Positions 16,886 to 26,356 are shown, numbered from the stretch's first letter. The stretch: DNA of 64,000 nt from Lachnospiraceae bacterium UBA4338 (GCA_002393735.1 DGTK01000006.1:27338-91337), one strand, 5' to 3'. Program-made: numbers and translations. Notes: generated by a model not told the origin, from the letters alone.

Positions 16886-19132
16886 ATGAGAAGACCGGTA
16901 GCAATAGTGGCTTTATTGTCAGTGGTTTTTATTTATTTTGTTTATTCTTATCTTTTCCTTGGCAGATATGATGAATATCTGGATTCACAAATAACTTTTA
17001 CCGGAAAGATTCAGGATATTAAAGAAAATGAATATGGCATCACCCTGTATTTAAAAGGTTCCATCGAAGGAGAAGAGGGCATTGTTGGAATAGTCTTTTA
17101 TCCGTCCGATTATGATTATGTAATAGGGCAGCAGCTGGTAATAAGCGGAATACTCACAAATTTTCCCAAGGCTTCCAATTACGGGCAGTCGGATATTTCT
17201 AAGTATATGCGCTCCACAGGTTATGATTATATGATGGATAAGGTTGTGGTTGTCAGTAAGGATGATGGGAAATCATTTGTCAAAGTAGGTTTACATAACA
17301 TAAGGCTATATATAACACAGATTATAGATAAATATTATCACGACCCTTATAAAGCCGTAATTAAAGGCATGCTGACAGGAGATAAAAAAGGCGTTGATGA
17401 AGAATTAAAGGATATGTATGCCTATGGCGGCATAGCGCACATCCTGTCGATTAGCGGCCTTCATATCTCAATTATCGGGGGTATTGTCTATTATATATTA
17501 AGAAAAATACGCGCCCCAAAACTTGCAGAAGCAGTTCTCACTATTTCGCTCCTTATAGGATATGGCCTTATGGTAGGCTTGAGCGCTTCAATAATAAGAG
17601 CTCTTAGCATGTATATTTACAGAAGAGTTGGCCAAATCCTGAAGCAGGGAACAGATATGCCTACATCATTAAGTCTGGCAGCCCTTGCAACAGCCATAAT
17701 AAAGCCTTATGTAGTTTTCTCATCGGGTTTTATGTTTTCATTTCTTTCAGTATCAGCCATTGTATTCATAGTTCCAATCTGGAGAAGAATCATAACAAGA
17801 AGCCGGCAGATAGTTGATATGTTTTTATGCGGTCTGTCAATTAATATCACAATTCTCCCTATAATAATAAATATCTATCATGGATTCTCACCTTATGGGA
17901 TACTGGTTAATCTTCTTGTTGTGCCCAGCGTTGGCGTTTGTCTAGGAAGCGCCATGGTGGTGATTTTTGCACACACACTTATGTCTTTTATCCCTCTTGG
18001 AATTATTAATTTTATTATCAGATTCGCAGTGTGGTTTGGCGAAGGCATACTTAAGATTTACGGGATACTTTTGTCATTTTTTATGACGCTTCCGGGTGGC
18101 ATGGTTCATATCGGACAAAGGGGCGCCGGCAGACTCTTAATATACTATACCTTACTTATTCTTCTGGTAATTCTGTCAAACCGGTACCTTCGAAAAATGT
18201 ATATCAGATTCTGCCTCCTTCGTAATTACAGGCTTTTGTATGAAAGGAATAATGAAAAGTACATTTATCTTACAAAGCAAAATCATAAACTTTTGCTTAG
18301 GTTCAGAATATGGCAGTGGGCGGTGATTGGGGTAATGATGATTATTCTTCTTATAAATCCAAATTATGAAAAAAAGATATCAATGCTGGATGTGGGGCAG
18401 GGCGATGGAATCTACATAGAGGTAAATAACAGATATTTTTTTGTGGATGGTGGTTCAACATCGGAAAAGAAAATCGGTGAACAAATCATCGAGCCATATT
18501 TATTATATGAAGGATGCGACCATATAGACGGCTGGTTCCTAACGCACGGGGATGAGGATCATGTTAATGGTTTTATTGAAGTCTGCGAAATGGGAAATAT
18601 AAAGATTGATAAGGTTTTTATTCCTGTATCAAATATAGAGTGCATGGGGGATGTGATTAACGCGGGAATAAGTGTCGGAGCAGAAGTAGTTCCATTACAG
18701 TTCGGTGATGAAATAAAGGGAAATGATTATAATTTTAAAGTTATATCACCAAAAGAAAATGTGAAATATGAAGATGTTAACAGAGCATCTTTAGTGATGC
18801 TTCTTACCGTTGATGAGATGGATGTACTGTTAACAGGTGATGCTTCAGATGAGGCAGAAGAGTTATGTATGAAATACTTAGATGATATAGATATACTGAA
18901 GGTGGGACATCATGGTTCTAAATTCTCGTCATCGTATGAATTTTTAGATGATATGAATCCGGAAGTGGCATTAATCTCAGCGGGATTAAATAACAGTTAC
19001 GGTCATCCGCATGATGAAACGTTGAAGCGCTTGTACGATGTAGGCGCTGAAATATACCGGACTGACATGCAGGGATGCATAACGCTAAGGATAACCGGGA
19101 GAGACTTAAAGATAATTCCGTTTTTGAAATAA
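16886..19132 (+). CDS. comEC: ComEC/Rec2 DNA uptake channel protein
   Basis: ComEC forms the membrane channel for single-stranded DNA in transformation. The 748-residue protein has the expected order: an N-terminal DUF4131-like region after one membrane helix (about 1-140), a Competence domain with about ten hydrophobic segments (about 165-420, starting near GMLTGDKKGV and HILSISGLHISI), and a C-terminal metallo-beta-lactamase domain (about 495-748) with MLDVGQGDG, THGDEDH and VGHHGSKFSSS. The metal-binding motif has Thr-His-Gly-Asp-Glu-Asp-His, close to the consensus. No clear ribosome binding site precedes the ATG. Together with comEA it suggests potential competence. Confidence 0.95.
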   Translation: MRRPVAIVALLSVVFIYFVYSYLFLGRYDEYLDSQITFTGKIQDIKENEYGITLYLKGSIEGEEGIVGIVFYPSDYDYVIGQQLVISGILTNFPKASNYGQSDISKYMRSTGYDYMMDKVVVVSKDDGKSFVKVGLHNIRLYITQIIDKYYHDPYKAVIKGMLTGDKKGVDEELKDMYAYGGIAHILSISGLHISIIGGIVYYILRKIRAPKLAEAVLTISLLIGYGLMVGLSASIIRALSMYIYRRVGQILKQGTDMPTSLSLAALATAIIKPYVVFSSGFMFSFLSVSAIVFIVPIWRRIITRSRQIVDMFLCGLSINITILPIIINIYHGFSPYGILVNLLVVPSVGVCLGSAMVVIFAHTLMSFIPLGIINFIIRFAVWFGEGILKIYGILLSFFMTLPGGMVHIGQRGAGRLLIYYTLLILLVILSNRYLRKMYIRFCLLRNYRLLYERNNEKYIYLTKQNHKLLLRFRIWQWAVIGVMMIILLINPNYEKKISMLDVGQGDGIYIEVNNRYFFVDGGSTSEKKIGEQIIEPYLLYEGCDHIDGWFLTHGDEDHVNGFIEVCEMGNIKIDKVFIPVSNIECMGDVINAGISVGAEVVPLQFGDEIKGNDYNFKVISPKENVKYEDVNRASLVMLLTVDEMDVLLTGDASDEAEELCMKYLDDIDILKVGHHGSKFSSSYEFLDDMNPEVALISAGLNNSYGHPHDETLKRLYDVGAEIYRTDMQGCITLRITGRDLKIIPFLK

Positions 19133-19148
19133 AGCCTTTAGTTAAATG

Positions 19149-19204
19149 TTGACAAAGAAATGAAATGGGGATAATATAATTAAAAATGACACTATGTCAT
19201 TTTT
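19149..19204 (+). promoter_or_regulatory. Promoter and palindromic operator of the tetR gene
   Basis: TTGACA at 19149-19154 is followed by overlapping -10 candidates (TAATAT 19173-19178, TATAAT 19175-19180). Directly after lies a perfect inverted repeat, AAAAATGACA (19182-19191), three bases, TGTCATTTTT (19195-19204). The place at the transcription start fits an autorepressor operator. Confidence 0.75.
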
Positions 19205-19220
19205 GGAAACGGAGATATAA

Positions 19221-19886
19221 ATGCCAAGAGTAAGCGAAGAATATATCAAGAATAAACGAAATGAAATTTTGGATGCTGCGTTCAGGGTTTGTCTTAAGAA
19301 ACCAATCACGTCGATTGTAATGAAAGATGTGATTGACGAGGCCGGTTTTTCACACGGAGTTATTTATAAATATTATTCCGATTTGGATGAAGTAATGGCG
19401 GACCTGGTTATCAGAATTAATTCGGAGAATAGGATAGACGGTGAACTTCAGGAGATTCTGAAAGACCGCAGTACAAAAGAATGGGAAGACGCAATAAGAG
19501 AAGTTTGCGAGTTGCTTGCAAAGAGAATGAGGTCAGTCGGAACGGACGTTTTGAAGGTATCTCTTTATTGCGACAATCTTGCAATCAGTAATCCGGAAAG
19601 AGTTGAGAAAATTAAAGCAAAACTCGGGGATGAAGGACAAAGTCCTCTTGTTTATCTTGTTGCGGGGATGCATGAGTATCTGGGGAAAGTAATAAAAAAA
19701 GAGAAGTTTCATCCGGTTAAGAGCGTTGATGAGATTATTGAATTTATGATTGTAACATTTCACGGAATTCAGTCAGGCTTTGTGCTTTCGGGATGTCTTA
19801 GTGAGGAAGATTTGAATGGCAAATATACTCCGGAGACGATGTTCTCATGTCTTGCAGATTCAGTAATTATGATGCTGAAAGGATAA
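19221..19886 (+). CDS. TetR/AcrR family transcriptional regulator
   Basis: A 221-residue regulator with an N-terminal TetR helix-turn-helix (about 10-57: KRNEILDAAFRVC, then VMKDVIDEAGFSHGVIYKYY) and an all-helical ligand domain. GGAG precedes the ATG. The strong palindrome over its own promoter suggests autorepression. An alpha/beta hydrolase gene follows after 12 bases and is presumably co-regulated. Codon use here (more GCG, CGG and CGA) looks a little different from the surrounding genes, which may point to later acquisition of this pair between comEC and holA. Confidence 0.92.
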   Translation: MPRVSEEYIKNKRNEILDAAFRVCLKKPITSIVMKDVIDEAGFSHGVIYKYYSDLDEVMADLVIRINSENRIDGELQEILKDRSTKEWEDAIREVCELLAKRMRSVGTDVLKVSLYCDNLAISNPERVEKIKAKLGDEGQSPLVYLVAGMHEYLGKVIKKEKFHPVKSVDEIIEFMIVTFHGIQSGFVLSGCLSEEDLNGKYTPETMFSCLADSVIMMLKG

Positions 19887-19898
19887 TCAGGTGTAAAT

Positions 19899-20744
19899 AT
19901 GAAAGATAAAACGAAGGATTATTTAAGAGAAAGTTTCAGCTACTACGGAATGTACTGGCAGATGTTCAGGTACAAAAAACATACGATTCCGACTTATAAG
20001 AGTTTCGGACCTGATAAGGATCAGTATTTTCTTTATTACGAACCTGATTATGTAAAAAGTGATAAGGTTATCATATGGGTGCACGGAGGAGGATGGAATT
20101 CCGGTAATCCGAAGTTCTTTGATTTTGTCGGACAGAGTATATCAAAGGAAGGTTATCGAACGATTTCAATTGGTTACAGACTCTCTCCAAAGAATAAATA
20201 TCCGATTCAGATAGAAGATGTTGCGGAAGGATATAATGCGGCAATCAGGTTTCTTAAGAAAAAGAATATTGATTCATCAAAGATTATAGTAGTCGGTCCT
20301 TCTGCAGGTGCACACTTAACTTCAATACTTTGTTATTGCAAAAAGGTTCAAGAAAAATATAATGTAGATATATCACATGTTATAGGATATGTGGGATTCG
20401 GTGGTCCGTACAGCTTTAGAGACGATCAGGGCAAAACTTTGAGTATGCTGGTAAATCAGCTATTCAAAAAAGGATACAACCGTAAAAACGGTGAACCGGT
20501 ATCTTTGATTTCAAAGAGTGATATACCGATGCTCCTTATTCAAAGTAAGCACGATGGGCTGATAGAATATGCATGCGCTGAGGATTTCAAGGCTAGAGCG
20601 GATGAGCTTGGAAATAAATGCGAGATATATGAGGTAGTTGATAAAAGAAATACCCACTCCTGGTATACCGCAGGTCATTTCCTTGGAACAAAAAAGGATT
20701 ATAAAACTTTGGAGAAGTTCTATTCCTGGATAGAGAAATTATAA
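19899..20744 (+). CDS. Alpha/beta hydrolase, esterase/lipase family
   Basis: A 281-residue cytoplasmic serine hydrolase of the hormone-sensitive-lipase/BD-FAE type. The oxyanion-hole motif HGGGW is at 62-66. The nucleophile elbow is GPSAG (Ser135), where GDSAG is more usual. The acid is probably the Asp in SKHDGLI and the base His253 in NTHSWY. It lies 12 bases after the TetR gene and is likely controlled by it. The substrate is unknown, a small ester or deacetylation substrate being typical. A short frameshifted remnant follows at once. Confidence 0.9.
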   Translation: MKDKTKDYLRESFSYYGMYWQMFRYKKHTIPTYKSFGPDKDQYFLYYEPDYVKSDKVIIWVHGGGWNSGNPKFFDFVGQSISKEGYRTISIGYRLSPKNKYPIQIEDVAEGYNAAIRFLKKKNIDSSKIIVVGPSAGAHLTSILCYCKKVQEKYNVDISHVIGYVGFGGPYSFRDDQGKTLSMLVNQLFKKGYNRKNGEPVSLISKSDIPMLLIQSKHDGLIEYACAEDFKARADELGNKCEIYEVVDKRNTHSWYTAGHFLGTKKDYKTLEKFYSWIEKL

Positions 20745-20746
20745 AA

Positions 20747-20849
20747 GATGACGATGACGAAGAATACGAAAGACTGAGCAGAAAGTTTTGAAGCAGACGG
20801 AAGAATCATTTTAGAACCGGGTGAAGAACTGGAATTAATCAAAGAGTAA
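20747..20849 (+). pseudogene. Frameshifted remnant of an unidentified gene
   Basis: Two short open stretches join into one peptide if a T is removed from the run near 20786-20789: frame 1 reads DDDDEEYERLSRKF and frame 2 continues EADGRIILEPGEELELIKE to the TAA at 20847-20849. There is no start codon with a site. The peptide looks like a protein C-terminus. Parent family not recognised. Confidence 0.4.
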
Positions 20850-20873
20850 TTAAATATAACAAAAACCACAATC

Positions 20874-20926
20874 AGGGACGGCGCTTATTGGCATATAAAA
20901 GATGACAACAAGTTCCGTCCTTTTTG
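20874..20926 (+). terminator. Possible weak terminator in the 308-base gap before the GH5 gene
   Basis: AGGGACGG (20874-20881) pairs with CCGTCCTT (20915-20922) across a 33-base loop and is followed by TTTTT. The rest of the gap up to 21052 holds a TATAAT at 20940-20945 without a well-spaced -35, and an AT-rich stretch with no other clear signal. The loop is long for a terminator. Confidence 0.4.
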
Positions 20927-21052
20927 TTATTATTTGTGGTATAATATCAGTAGCATTATTCTGATTTGGAAATTTATATATAAAAATTTGTATAATATAA
21001 TAAGTGTTGTTTGTGGATTAAGGGTCAGAATAAGGATTGAGGGGGTATAGAT

Positions 21053-22822
21053 ATGCGAAAGATAAGTTTGGCCATTGCCTTGGCTCTTTTAATGTGTTTT
21101 TCAGTCGTTGGATGTAATGGACAGGATGCTTCTTTGGAGGAATCACCTTCGGGTGAGGAAGTGTCTGAAGTAGAAACGGATGTTACTGAAGAAGGAGAAG
21201 ATGCGGGATTACAGGAACAGGTGATGGTAGAGCGTCTCAGCAAAGAGGCTACCACGAATACCATATCCGCAGAACTTAAGGAAAAGGCATTGGAAATGCC
21301 ATATGCTGATTATCAGACTCTTCCTGACTGGTACGGAACAACTATTCAAAATAAAGCCGCATACGGAACCAGTTGGGGCGCACCTCATGAGTATACCAAA
21401 GAATTGGTGGATGAACTTTCTGAAGTTGGTTTTAATTTCATAAGGGTTGTAGTTGATACAAGGATATTCTATTTGGAAAGCCAGTATGGAGAACCCGGTG
21501 AGCATTTCGACGGTACCAGTGATTATGTGAATACTGAAGAACTTAGGAATTTAGATGACCTTATTTCCTGGTGCATTGATGCGGGAATTCATGTTTGTAT
21601 CGATGTACACAATACTCCGGGCGGATATATGCTTGGAGGAGATGAAGAGGCATCACGAGAACTTCTTTTTACGGAAGGAAGTCCTGAAGAACAGATGTTT
21701 ATAGATTATTGGGAATTTATGGCAATGAGATATGCAGATGTTCCTAATAATGCTTTATCTTTTAATTTATATAATGAACCACCTTTCTGGGTAGAGGATG
21801 AGCAGTATACCAATCTTATGAAGAAAACCATAGATGTGGTTCAAAAGACCTCTCCGGACCGTCTTATATTTGTGGATATGCTCCATTATGCTAAGGATCC
21901 GTGTTACGGTTTGGTAGGGGAAAAAGTAGTTCAAACTTTCCACTTGTACGAACCATATGAGTTTACACATAATCTGGTGGATGATTCAGAGTCTGCTAAA
22001 ACAGCTGCCATAAGAGAAATGGTAACATATCCCCTTCCGGCAATATCAGCTGCAGTTAGAGATGACGGATATGTTGTAACAGGTGATTTCCCTGCCGGTA
22101 CAGTGCTCACAATGAGAATTGATGAGGCAAAGGTAGGAACGGAACTTATCTTAAGTGCTGACGGTAAAAAAGTATTTAGCAAGGTTATGGATCAGGAATT
22201 AGTTGATGAACACAGACTTGTTCCGGACGAAAATAATGATTTTTGCGTTTATAACGAAGAGAACCCTGATGCAATCAGTATTACCCTTACATACAGATTG
22301 GAAGAAGATGCCACAGAGCTTCGCTTTGACAAAAAGGGAAATGATGGATGGATAGACCTTAACTCTCTTAAAATTAAAACAGATACATATGCTACCAAAC
22401 TTGATGCGGTATGGGTAGATGGAGTTGAAATCCCATCAACCAGAGCGACCGTAGATGAAAATGGTTTTGTGACTGTTGATGACAAGGCTGCAGTATACAA
22501 TTACGGAAAAGAAACTCTTAAGGAGAAGTTCCAGGAATATAAAGACTTCTCGGAAGAAACCGGTACTCTTATCATGCTTCAGGAATTCGGTAACGGTGTT
22601 TTTTGTGAGTTAAACTGTTCAGTGAATTTGTTTGATGATATGCTGAGTCTTTGCGATGAGTTTGATATCCCTTGGTGCCAATATAATTACGACGGAGCAG
22701 AATTTTCAATTGTGGCTACATCCGATGAATACCGCAGACGTGGGGCTACCTATGAAAAGTTATCATCAGGAAGAGAAATCTGCGTTGAGATAAGAGATGT
22801 ACTTCAGAAGTATATGAAATAG
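21053..22822 (+). CDS. GH5-family glycoside hydrolase lipoprotein with an inserted domain
   Basis: A predicted surface beta-glycanase. The 589-residue protein begins with a lipoprotein signal (Cys21 in VVGC) and an acidic linker. The GH5-type barrel shows the acid/base Glu242 in LYNEPPF and the nucleophile Glu511 in LQEFGNG, with the upstream IRVVVDTR and DVHNTPGG blocks. The two catalytic glutamates are about 270 residues apart, far more than in single-domain GH5 enzymes; a beta-rich segment at about 335-460 (VTGDFPAGTVLTMRID, LTYRLEEDATELRF) looks like a domain inserted in the barrel. A GAGGGGG site precedes the ATG. Substrate is unknown. Confidence 0.85.
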   Translation: MRKISLAIALALLMCFSVVGCNGQDASLEESPSGEEVSEVETDVTEEGEDAGLQEQVMVERLSKEATTNTISAELKEKALEMPYADYQTLPDWYGTTIQNKAAYGTSWGAPHEYTKELVDELSEVGFNFIRVVVDTRIFYLESQYGEPGEHFDGTSDYVNTEELRNLDDLISWCIDAGIHVCIDVHNTPGGYMLGGDEEASRELLFTEGSPEEQMFIDYWEFMAMRYADVPNNALSFNLYNEPPFWVEDEQYTNLMKKTIDVVQKTSPDRLIFVDMLHYAKDPCYGLVGEKVVQTFHLYEPYEFTHNLVDDSESAKTAAIREMVTYPLPAISAAVRDDGYVVTGDFPAGTVLTMRIDEAKVGTELILSADGKKVFSKVMDQELVDEHRLVPDENNDFCVYNEENPDAISITLTYRLEEDATELRFDKKGNDGWIDLNSLKIKTDTYATKLDAVWVDGVEIPSTRATVDENGFVTVDDKAAVYNYGKETLKEKFQEYKDFSEETGTLIMLQEFGNGVFCELNCSVNLFDDMLSLCDEFDIPWCQYNYDGAEFSIVATSDEYRRRGATYEKLSSGREICVEIRDVLQKYMK

Positions 22823-22843
22823 CAGAAGACGTGGGAGAGATAA

Positions 22844-24037
22844 ATGGCTTTTTGTATTGTCAGGAATGATATAACAAAAATGGAAACAGATGCCATTGTT
22901 AATACGGCAAATCCAAAAGTACGTGTGGGAGATGGCATAGACAGAGCTGTATATGAGGCAGCAGGTGAAGAAGAACTTCTTAAGTTAAGGGAAAAAGTTG
23001 GGGAGGTTTCTCCCGGCAATTCTTTCATTACAGACGGACTTAAGTTAAAGGCTAAATATATAATCCATACTGTAGGTACCTCATGGAAAGGTGGCAACGA
23101 AGGCGAGGAGGATATTCTGAGATCCTGCTACAAGAGTGTATTTCAAATTGCCAGGGATAATGAACTTACCAGTATTTCAATACCGCTTTTGGCCTCCGGC
23201 TCTTATGGTTATCCAAAGGGCATAGCTTTAAGAATTGCCTTATCTGAAATAGAAGAATTTTTAAGAGATTATGATATAGAAATTTATCTTGTGGTTTTCG
23301 ATGATAAATCCTATCTTTTGTCATCAGAATTATATGGTGATATTGATTCATATATTAATGATAATTATGTAGAAGAGAAGACTTCTTCAGAATATCATAA
23401 GTACCCAGGAAGAAGAGACGAAGATCATCTAATGGCTTCCTCTGTAAGTGCTTCTCATAGTACAGGGAAGCTGCTTAGCTTTTTGCCGGGAAGTAAGAAA
23501 GGTTCAGCACTGGGCAGCAAAGTTAAGGAAAGCACAGTTTACTTTGAAGAAGAGGCAGAAGATGAATATCCATATGCTGACGATGAGATAGGCATACTGC
23601 CTGGTGAGTCTTTAGATAGAATGATGCTCGCCACAGATGGTATTAAGCAAAGAAGTCTTAGTGATGTGGTAAATAATCTGGATAAATCCTTTATGGAAAT
23701 GGTTTATTATTTCGCAGACCTTAAAGGTTTTACAGATGCGCAGGTTCAGAGTAAATCAAATCTTGACAGAAGGGCATATTCCAAATTAAAATGCGGAACC
23801 ACCAAGAATCCAAGCAAGGCCACGGCCCTTGCCATGACAATAGGTCTTGAATTATCCTTGGATGAAGCAAAGGATTTACTTGGAAGAGCCGGATATGCTT
23901 TTTCTCCATGTAATAAGACTGATCTCATAGTTCAGTTTTTCCTTGAAAGAAAAGCATATGACATATTAGAAATAAATGTTGCTTTATTTGAACATGGCGA
24001 GGAACCACTGGGATCTTTCCCAAAAGATATGGTGTAA
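22844..24037 (+). CDS. Macro-domain protein with C-terminal HTH-like region
   Basis: Residues 1-165 form a macro domain, an ADP-ribose-binding or ADP-ribosyl-hydrolysing fold: DAIVNTANPKVRVGDGIDRA, then PGNSFITDGLKLKAKYIIHTVG and ISIPLLASGSYGYPK. A low-complexity linker follows (about 185-250). The C-terminal part (about 265-390) is helical and resembles an XRE-like helix-turn-helix (SNLDRRAYSKLKCGTTKNPS, ALAMTIGLELSLDEAKDLLGRAGY). GGGAGAG precedes the ATG, 21 bases after the GH5 gene. It may couple ADP-ribose sensing to DNA or protein binding; that is inference. It is the first of a group of signalling-type genes that surrounds holA. Confidence 0.85.
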   Translation: MAFCIVRNDITKMETDAIVNTANPKVRVGDGIDRAVYEAAGEEELLKLREKVGEVSPGNSFITDGLKLKAKYIIHTVGTSWKGGNEGEEDILRSCYKSVFQIARDNELTSISIPLLASGSYGYPKGIALRIALSEIEEFLRDYDIEIYLVVFDDKSYLLSSELYGDIDSYINDNYVEEKTSSEYHKYPGRRDEDHLMASSVSASHSTGKLLSFLPGSKKGSALGSKVKESTVYFEEEAEDEYPYADDEIGILPGESLDRMMLATDGIKQRSLSDVVNNLDKSFMEMVYYFADLKGFTDAQVQSKSNLDRRAYSKLKCGTTKNPSKATALAMTIGLELSLDEAKDLLGRAGYAFSPCNKTDLIVQFFLERKAYDILEINVALFEHGEEPLGSFPKDMV

Positions 24038-24144
24038 ATACCTGTTTTAAAATGTCGCCTCCAAAGTGACAAAAACAAAACTCTCATAAAATATAATTGC
24101 CTTAGAAACAAGTTAAAAGACTTGATAATAAGGAGGAAAAAGAT

Positions 24145-24813
24145 ATGAGAGAAAATTTAACAGAAGTTGTATTCATTTTAGACAGAAGCGGATCAATGAA
24201 CGGACTTGAGGCAGATACCATAGGTGGTTTCAATTCCCTGATTGAGAAACAAAAAGATGAAGCAGGTGAAGCATTAATATCCACAGTATTATTTGATGAC
24301 AGAACAGAAGTCATTCATGACAGAGTGGATATTAAGAATGTTAACAAACTTACCACTGATGATTATTATGTAAGAGGTTGTACAGCGCTTCTTGATGCAA
24401 TAGGCGGAGCCATTCATCACATTGGCAACGTTCATAAGTATGCAAGGGAAGAAGACAGACCCGCAAAGACACTGGTGGTTATAACCACAGATGGTATGGA
24501 GAATGCCAGCAAGCATTATTCATATCGTGAAATTAAAAAGATGATAAAGCGTCAGAAAGAAAAGTATAACTGGGAATTCGTATTCCTTGGAGCAAATATT
24601 GACGCAGTCAAGGTGGCAGGCAATATTGGTATAGGTGCAGGACATGCAGTTAATTACCATAATGACTGCGAAGGAACCAAATTAAATTACAGAGTCCTTG
24701 GAGCAGCATTATCCAAGATGAGATCATCAACAGTTGAAGAGTCAGCGGCTTTCTTCGAAGACGGAGACTGGAAGGCTGATATTGATAAGGATTTCAAGGG
24801 CAGAAAAAAGTGA
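24145..24813 (+). CDS. von Willebrand factor A domain protein (TerY-like)
   Basis: A 222-residue stand-alone vWA domain. The metal-ion-dependent adhesion site is intact: DRSGS at residues 13-17, Thr80 in GCTALLDA and Asp116 in TTDGMEN. There is no signal peptide or membrane segment, so it should act in the cytoplasm, as do TerY-like proteins of stress and defence systems. A strong AAGGAGG site precedes the ATG, and a TATAAT (24092-24097) in the 107-base gap upstream suggests its own promoter. holA follows after six bases. The partner is unknown; the macro-domain protein upstream is the first candidate. Confidence 0.88.
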   Translation: MRENLTEVVFILDRSGSMNGLEADTIGGFNSLIEKQKDEAGEALISTVLFDDRTEVIHDRVDIKNVNKLTTDDYYVRGCTALLDAIGGAIHHIGNVHKYAREEDRPAKTLVVITTDGMENASKHYSYREIKKMIKRQKEKYNWEFVFLGANIDAVKVAGNIGIGAGHAVNYHNDCEGTKLNYRVLGAALSKMRSSTVEESAAFFEDGDWKADIDKDFKGRKK

Positions 24814-24819
24814 GATTAA

Positions 24820-25914
24820 ATGGCTGAAAAGAAAAAGGAACAACCGACAGATTATCTGGCTGTTATCAGGAATGACATTAAAACCAAAGAATTCAAGAAC
24901 ATCTACGTACTCTACGGTAAAGAGGTATTCTTAATTAATAATTATAAGCAGGCTTTGATTAAAAACATTTTAGGCGTAGATGACCTGACAGAACTTGATG
25001 GTAATCTTAATTATAATTATTATGGCGATGCCCAGTATGAGTTATCAAGTGTACGAGAAACCGCCAACAACATGCCTTTCTTTGCAGAAAGAAGACTGAT
25101 TGTAATTGAAGATGTGGATGTTTTCGGTCCTCAGGGTAAAGGTCTTGATAAGATTCTTAAAACTGAGACCCTGGACAGTACTTATTACATTATTGTTTTA
25201 AGATACTACGATGAGACTGTTAAGGACTCAAAGTTGATTGATACATCAAATGCAGTATATAAGGTTTGTGCAGAGAAAGGTGTGGTGGCTTTATTCCCAT
25301 ATCAGAGTGAAGATTCTGTTAAAAGGTGGATTGCCAGCACTGCAGATAAAGCCGGCAAGAAGGTTACCAACGGAGCCGGTGAGGAACTTATAAGAAGAGT
25401 TGGTGTCAGTATGCAGATGCTATCAACTGAACTTGAGAAACTTATAAGTTACAAGGCAGATGACGATACAATTACTTTGGATGATGTTAAAGAGATAAGT
25501 CAGATTAAATTATCAGATAAAGTCTTTGACATGATTGGTGCCATGGCGAGCAAGAATCAAAACAGGGCTCTGGCTTTATATGGTGATCTGGTAGGCCTTC
25601 AGGTTAAACCTGCCAAGATATTAAAACTATTAGTAGATCATTATACTGTAATGCTGACAGTAAAACAGTTATATGATAAAGGAGAAATGACAAGGGCAGA
25701 CATCGCCTCGAGAGTTAAGAAACCTCCTTTTGCAGTTGATAAATATATATCACAGGGTGCAAAATATACCATTAAGGAAATAATGCAGATACTTGATGAT
25801 ATAGCTCAGACAACCATAGACCAAAGAACCGGTCTTATGAAAGAACAGTTGTCTTTGGAACTTATAATTGTTAAATACAGTACTGCAAACAGCGGCTACG
25901 GAACATGGAGATAA
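24820..25914 (+). CDS. holA: DNA polymerase III delta subunit
   Basis: HolA is the delta subunit of the clamp loader and opens the beta clamp. The 364-residue length is typical. Recognisable blocks are the N-terminal YVLYGKEVFLIN, the NMPFFAERRLIVIEDVD strand, the GVSMQMLSTELEKLISY helix and the C-terminal collar with RALALYGDLV and QTTIDQRTGLM. The gene usually lies near comEC in Firmicutes; here 5.7 kb of accessory genes separate them. No good ribosome binding site is visible before the ATG, so translation is perhaps coupled to the vWA gene six bases upstream. Confidence 0.93.
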   Translation: MAEKKKEQPTDYLAVIRNDIKTKEFKNIYVLYGKEVFLINNYKQALIKNILGVDDLTELDGNLNYNYYGDAQYELSSVRETANNMPFFAERRLIVIEDVDVFGPQGKGLDKILKTETLDSTYYIIVLRYYDETVKDSKLIDTSNAVYKVCAEKGVVALFPYQSEDSVKRWIASTADKAGKKVTNGAGEELIRRVGVSMQMLSTELEKLISYKADDDTITLDDVKEISQIKLSDKVFDMIGAMASKNQNRALALYGDLVGLQVKPAKILKLLVDHYTVMLTVKQLYDKGEMTRADIASRVKKPPFAVDKYISQGAKYTIKEIMQILDDIAQTTIDQRTGLMKEQLSLELIIVKYSTANSGYGTWR

Positions 25915-25918
25915 GAAT

Positions 25919-26329
25919 ATGAATAATGAGGTAGTACAAAAAGCCCTTACCAAAGTTAAAACCGGCAATATTATATGGCTGGTCATATCGGTTATTATGA
26001 TTATCGCCGGTCTTCCCATGATTTTAGGAGCAGGATATGGTCTGGGAATGATTGCACTTGCAATATGGAATCTGGTGCAGGTGGGCAGGACTTTTAAAAT
26101 TATTAAACAATTCGAAGCAGAGCCTTCTTTGATGGTCTGTTATTATAAAAACAGAAATTATGTGCTTCAGTTTATTCTGAATTTTGTTTTTGGTGCGGTT
26201 ATAGGGGTAATAGCCACGGTATATGAAGCTTTTACCCAAAAATACATCCTTGACCACGAGGTCGAGCTGATGAATTCCAGACTGATGGCTGATCAAATGC
26301 CGGAAGACTATAATGACTATACATTTTAG
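25919..26329 (+). CDS. Small membrane protein of unknown function
   Basis: The ATG at 25919 has GGAG eight bases upstream, inside the end of holA, giving 136 residues. Three hydrophobic stretches are visible: about 18-55 (probably two helices, with a VISVIMIIAGLPMILGAG segment) and about 80-102 (FILNFVFGAVIGVIATVYEA). The C-terminus is polar and acidic. I do not recognise the family. It is linked to holA by four bases and is followed by a strong hairpin, so it probably ends the holA transcript or is the last gene before an attenuated one. Confidence 0.75.
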   Translation: MNNEVVQKALTKVKTGNIIWLVISVIMIIAGLPMILGAGYGLGMIALAIWNLVQVGRTFKIIKQFEAEPSLMVCYYKNRNYVLQFILNFVFGAVIGVIATVYEAFTQKYILDHEVELMNSRLMADQMPEDYNDYTF

Positions 26330-26356
26330 TTCTATTAATTTAAGTCCCTTTTTCGG

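Noticed and set aside
24475..24488. Third copy of the GTGGTTATAACCAC palindrome as a regulatory element
   Set aside because: It encodes the conserved VVITTD strand of the vWA domain; the match is explained by codon use and extends only 14 bases.
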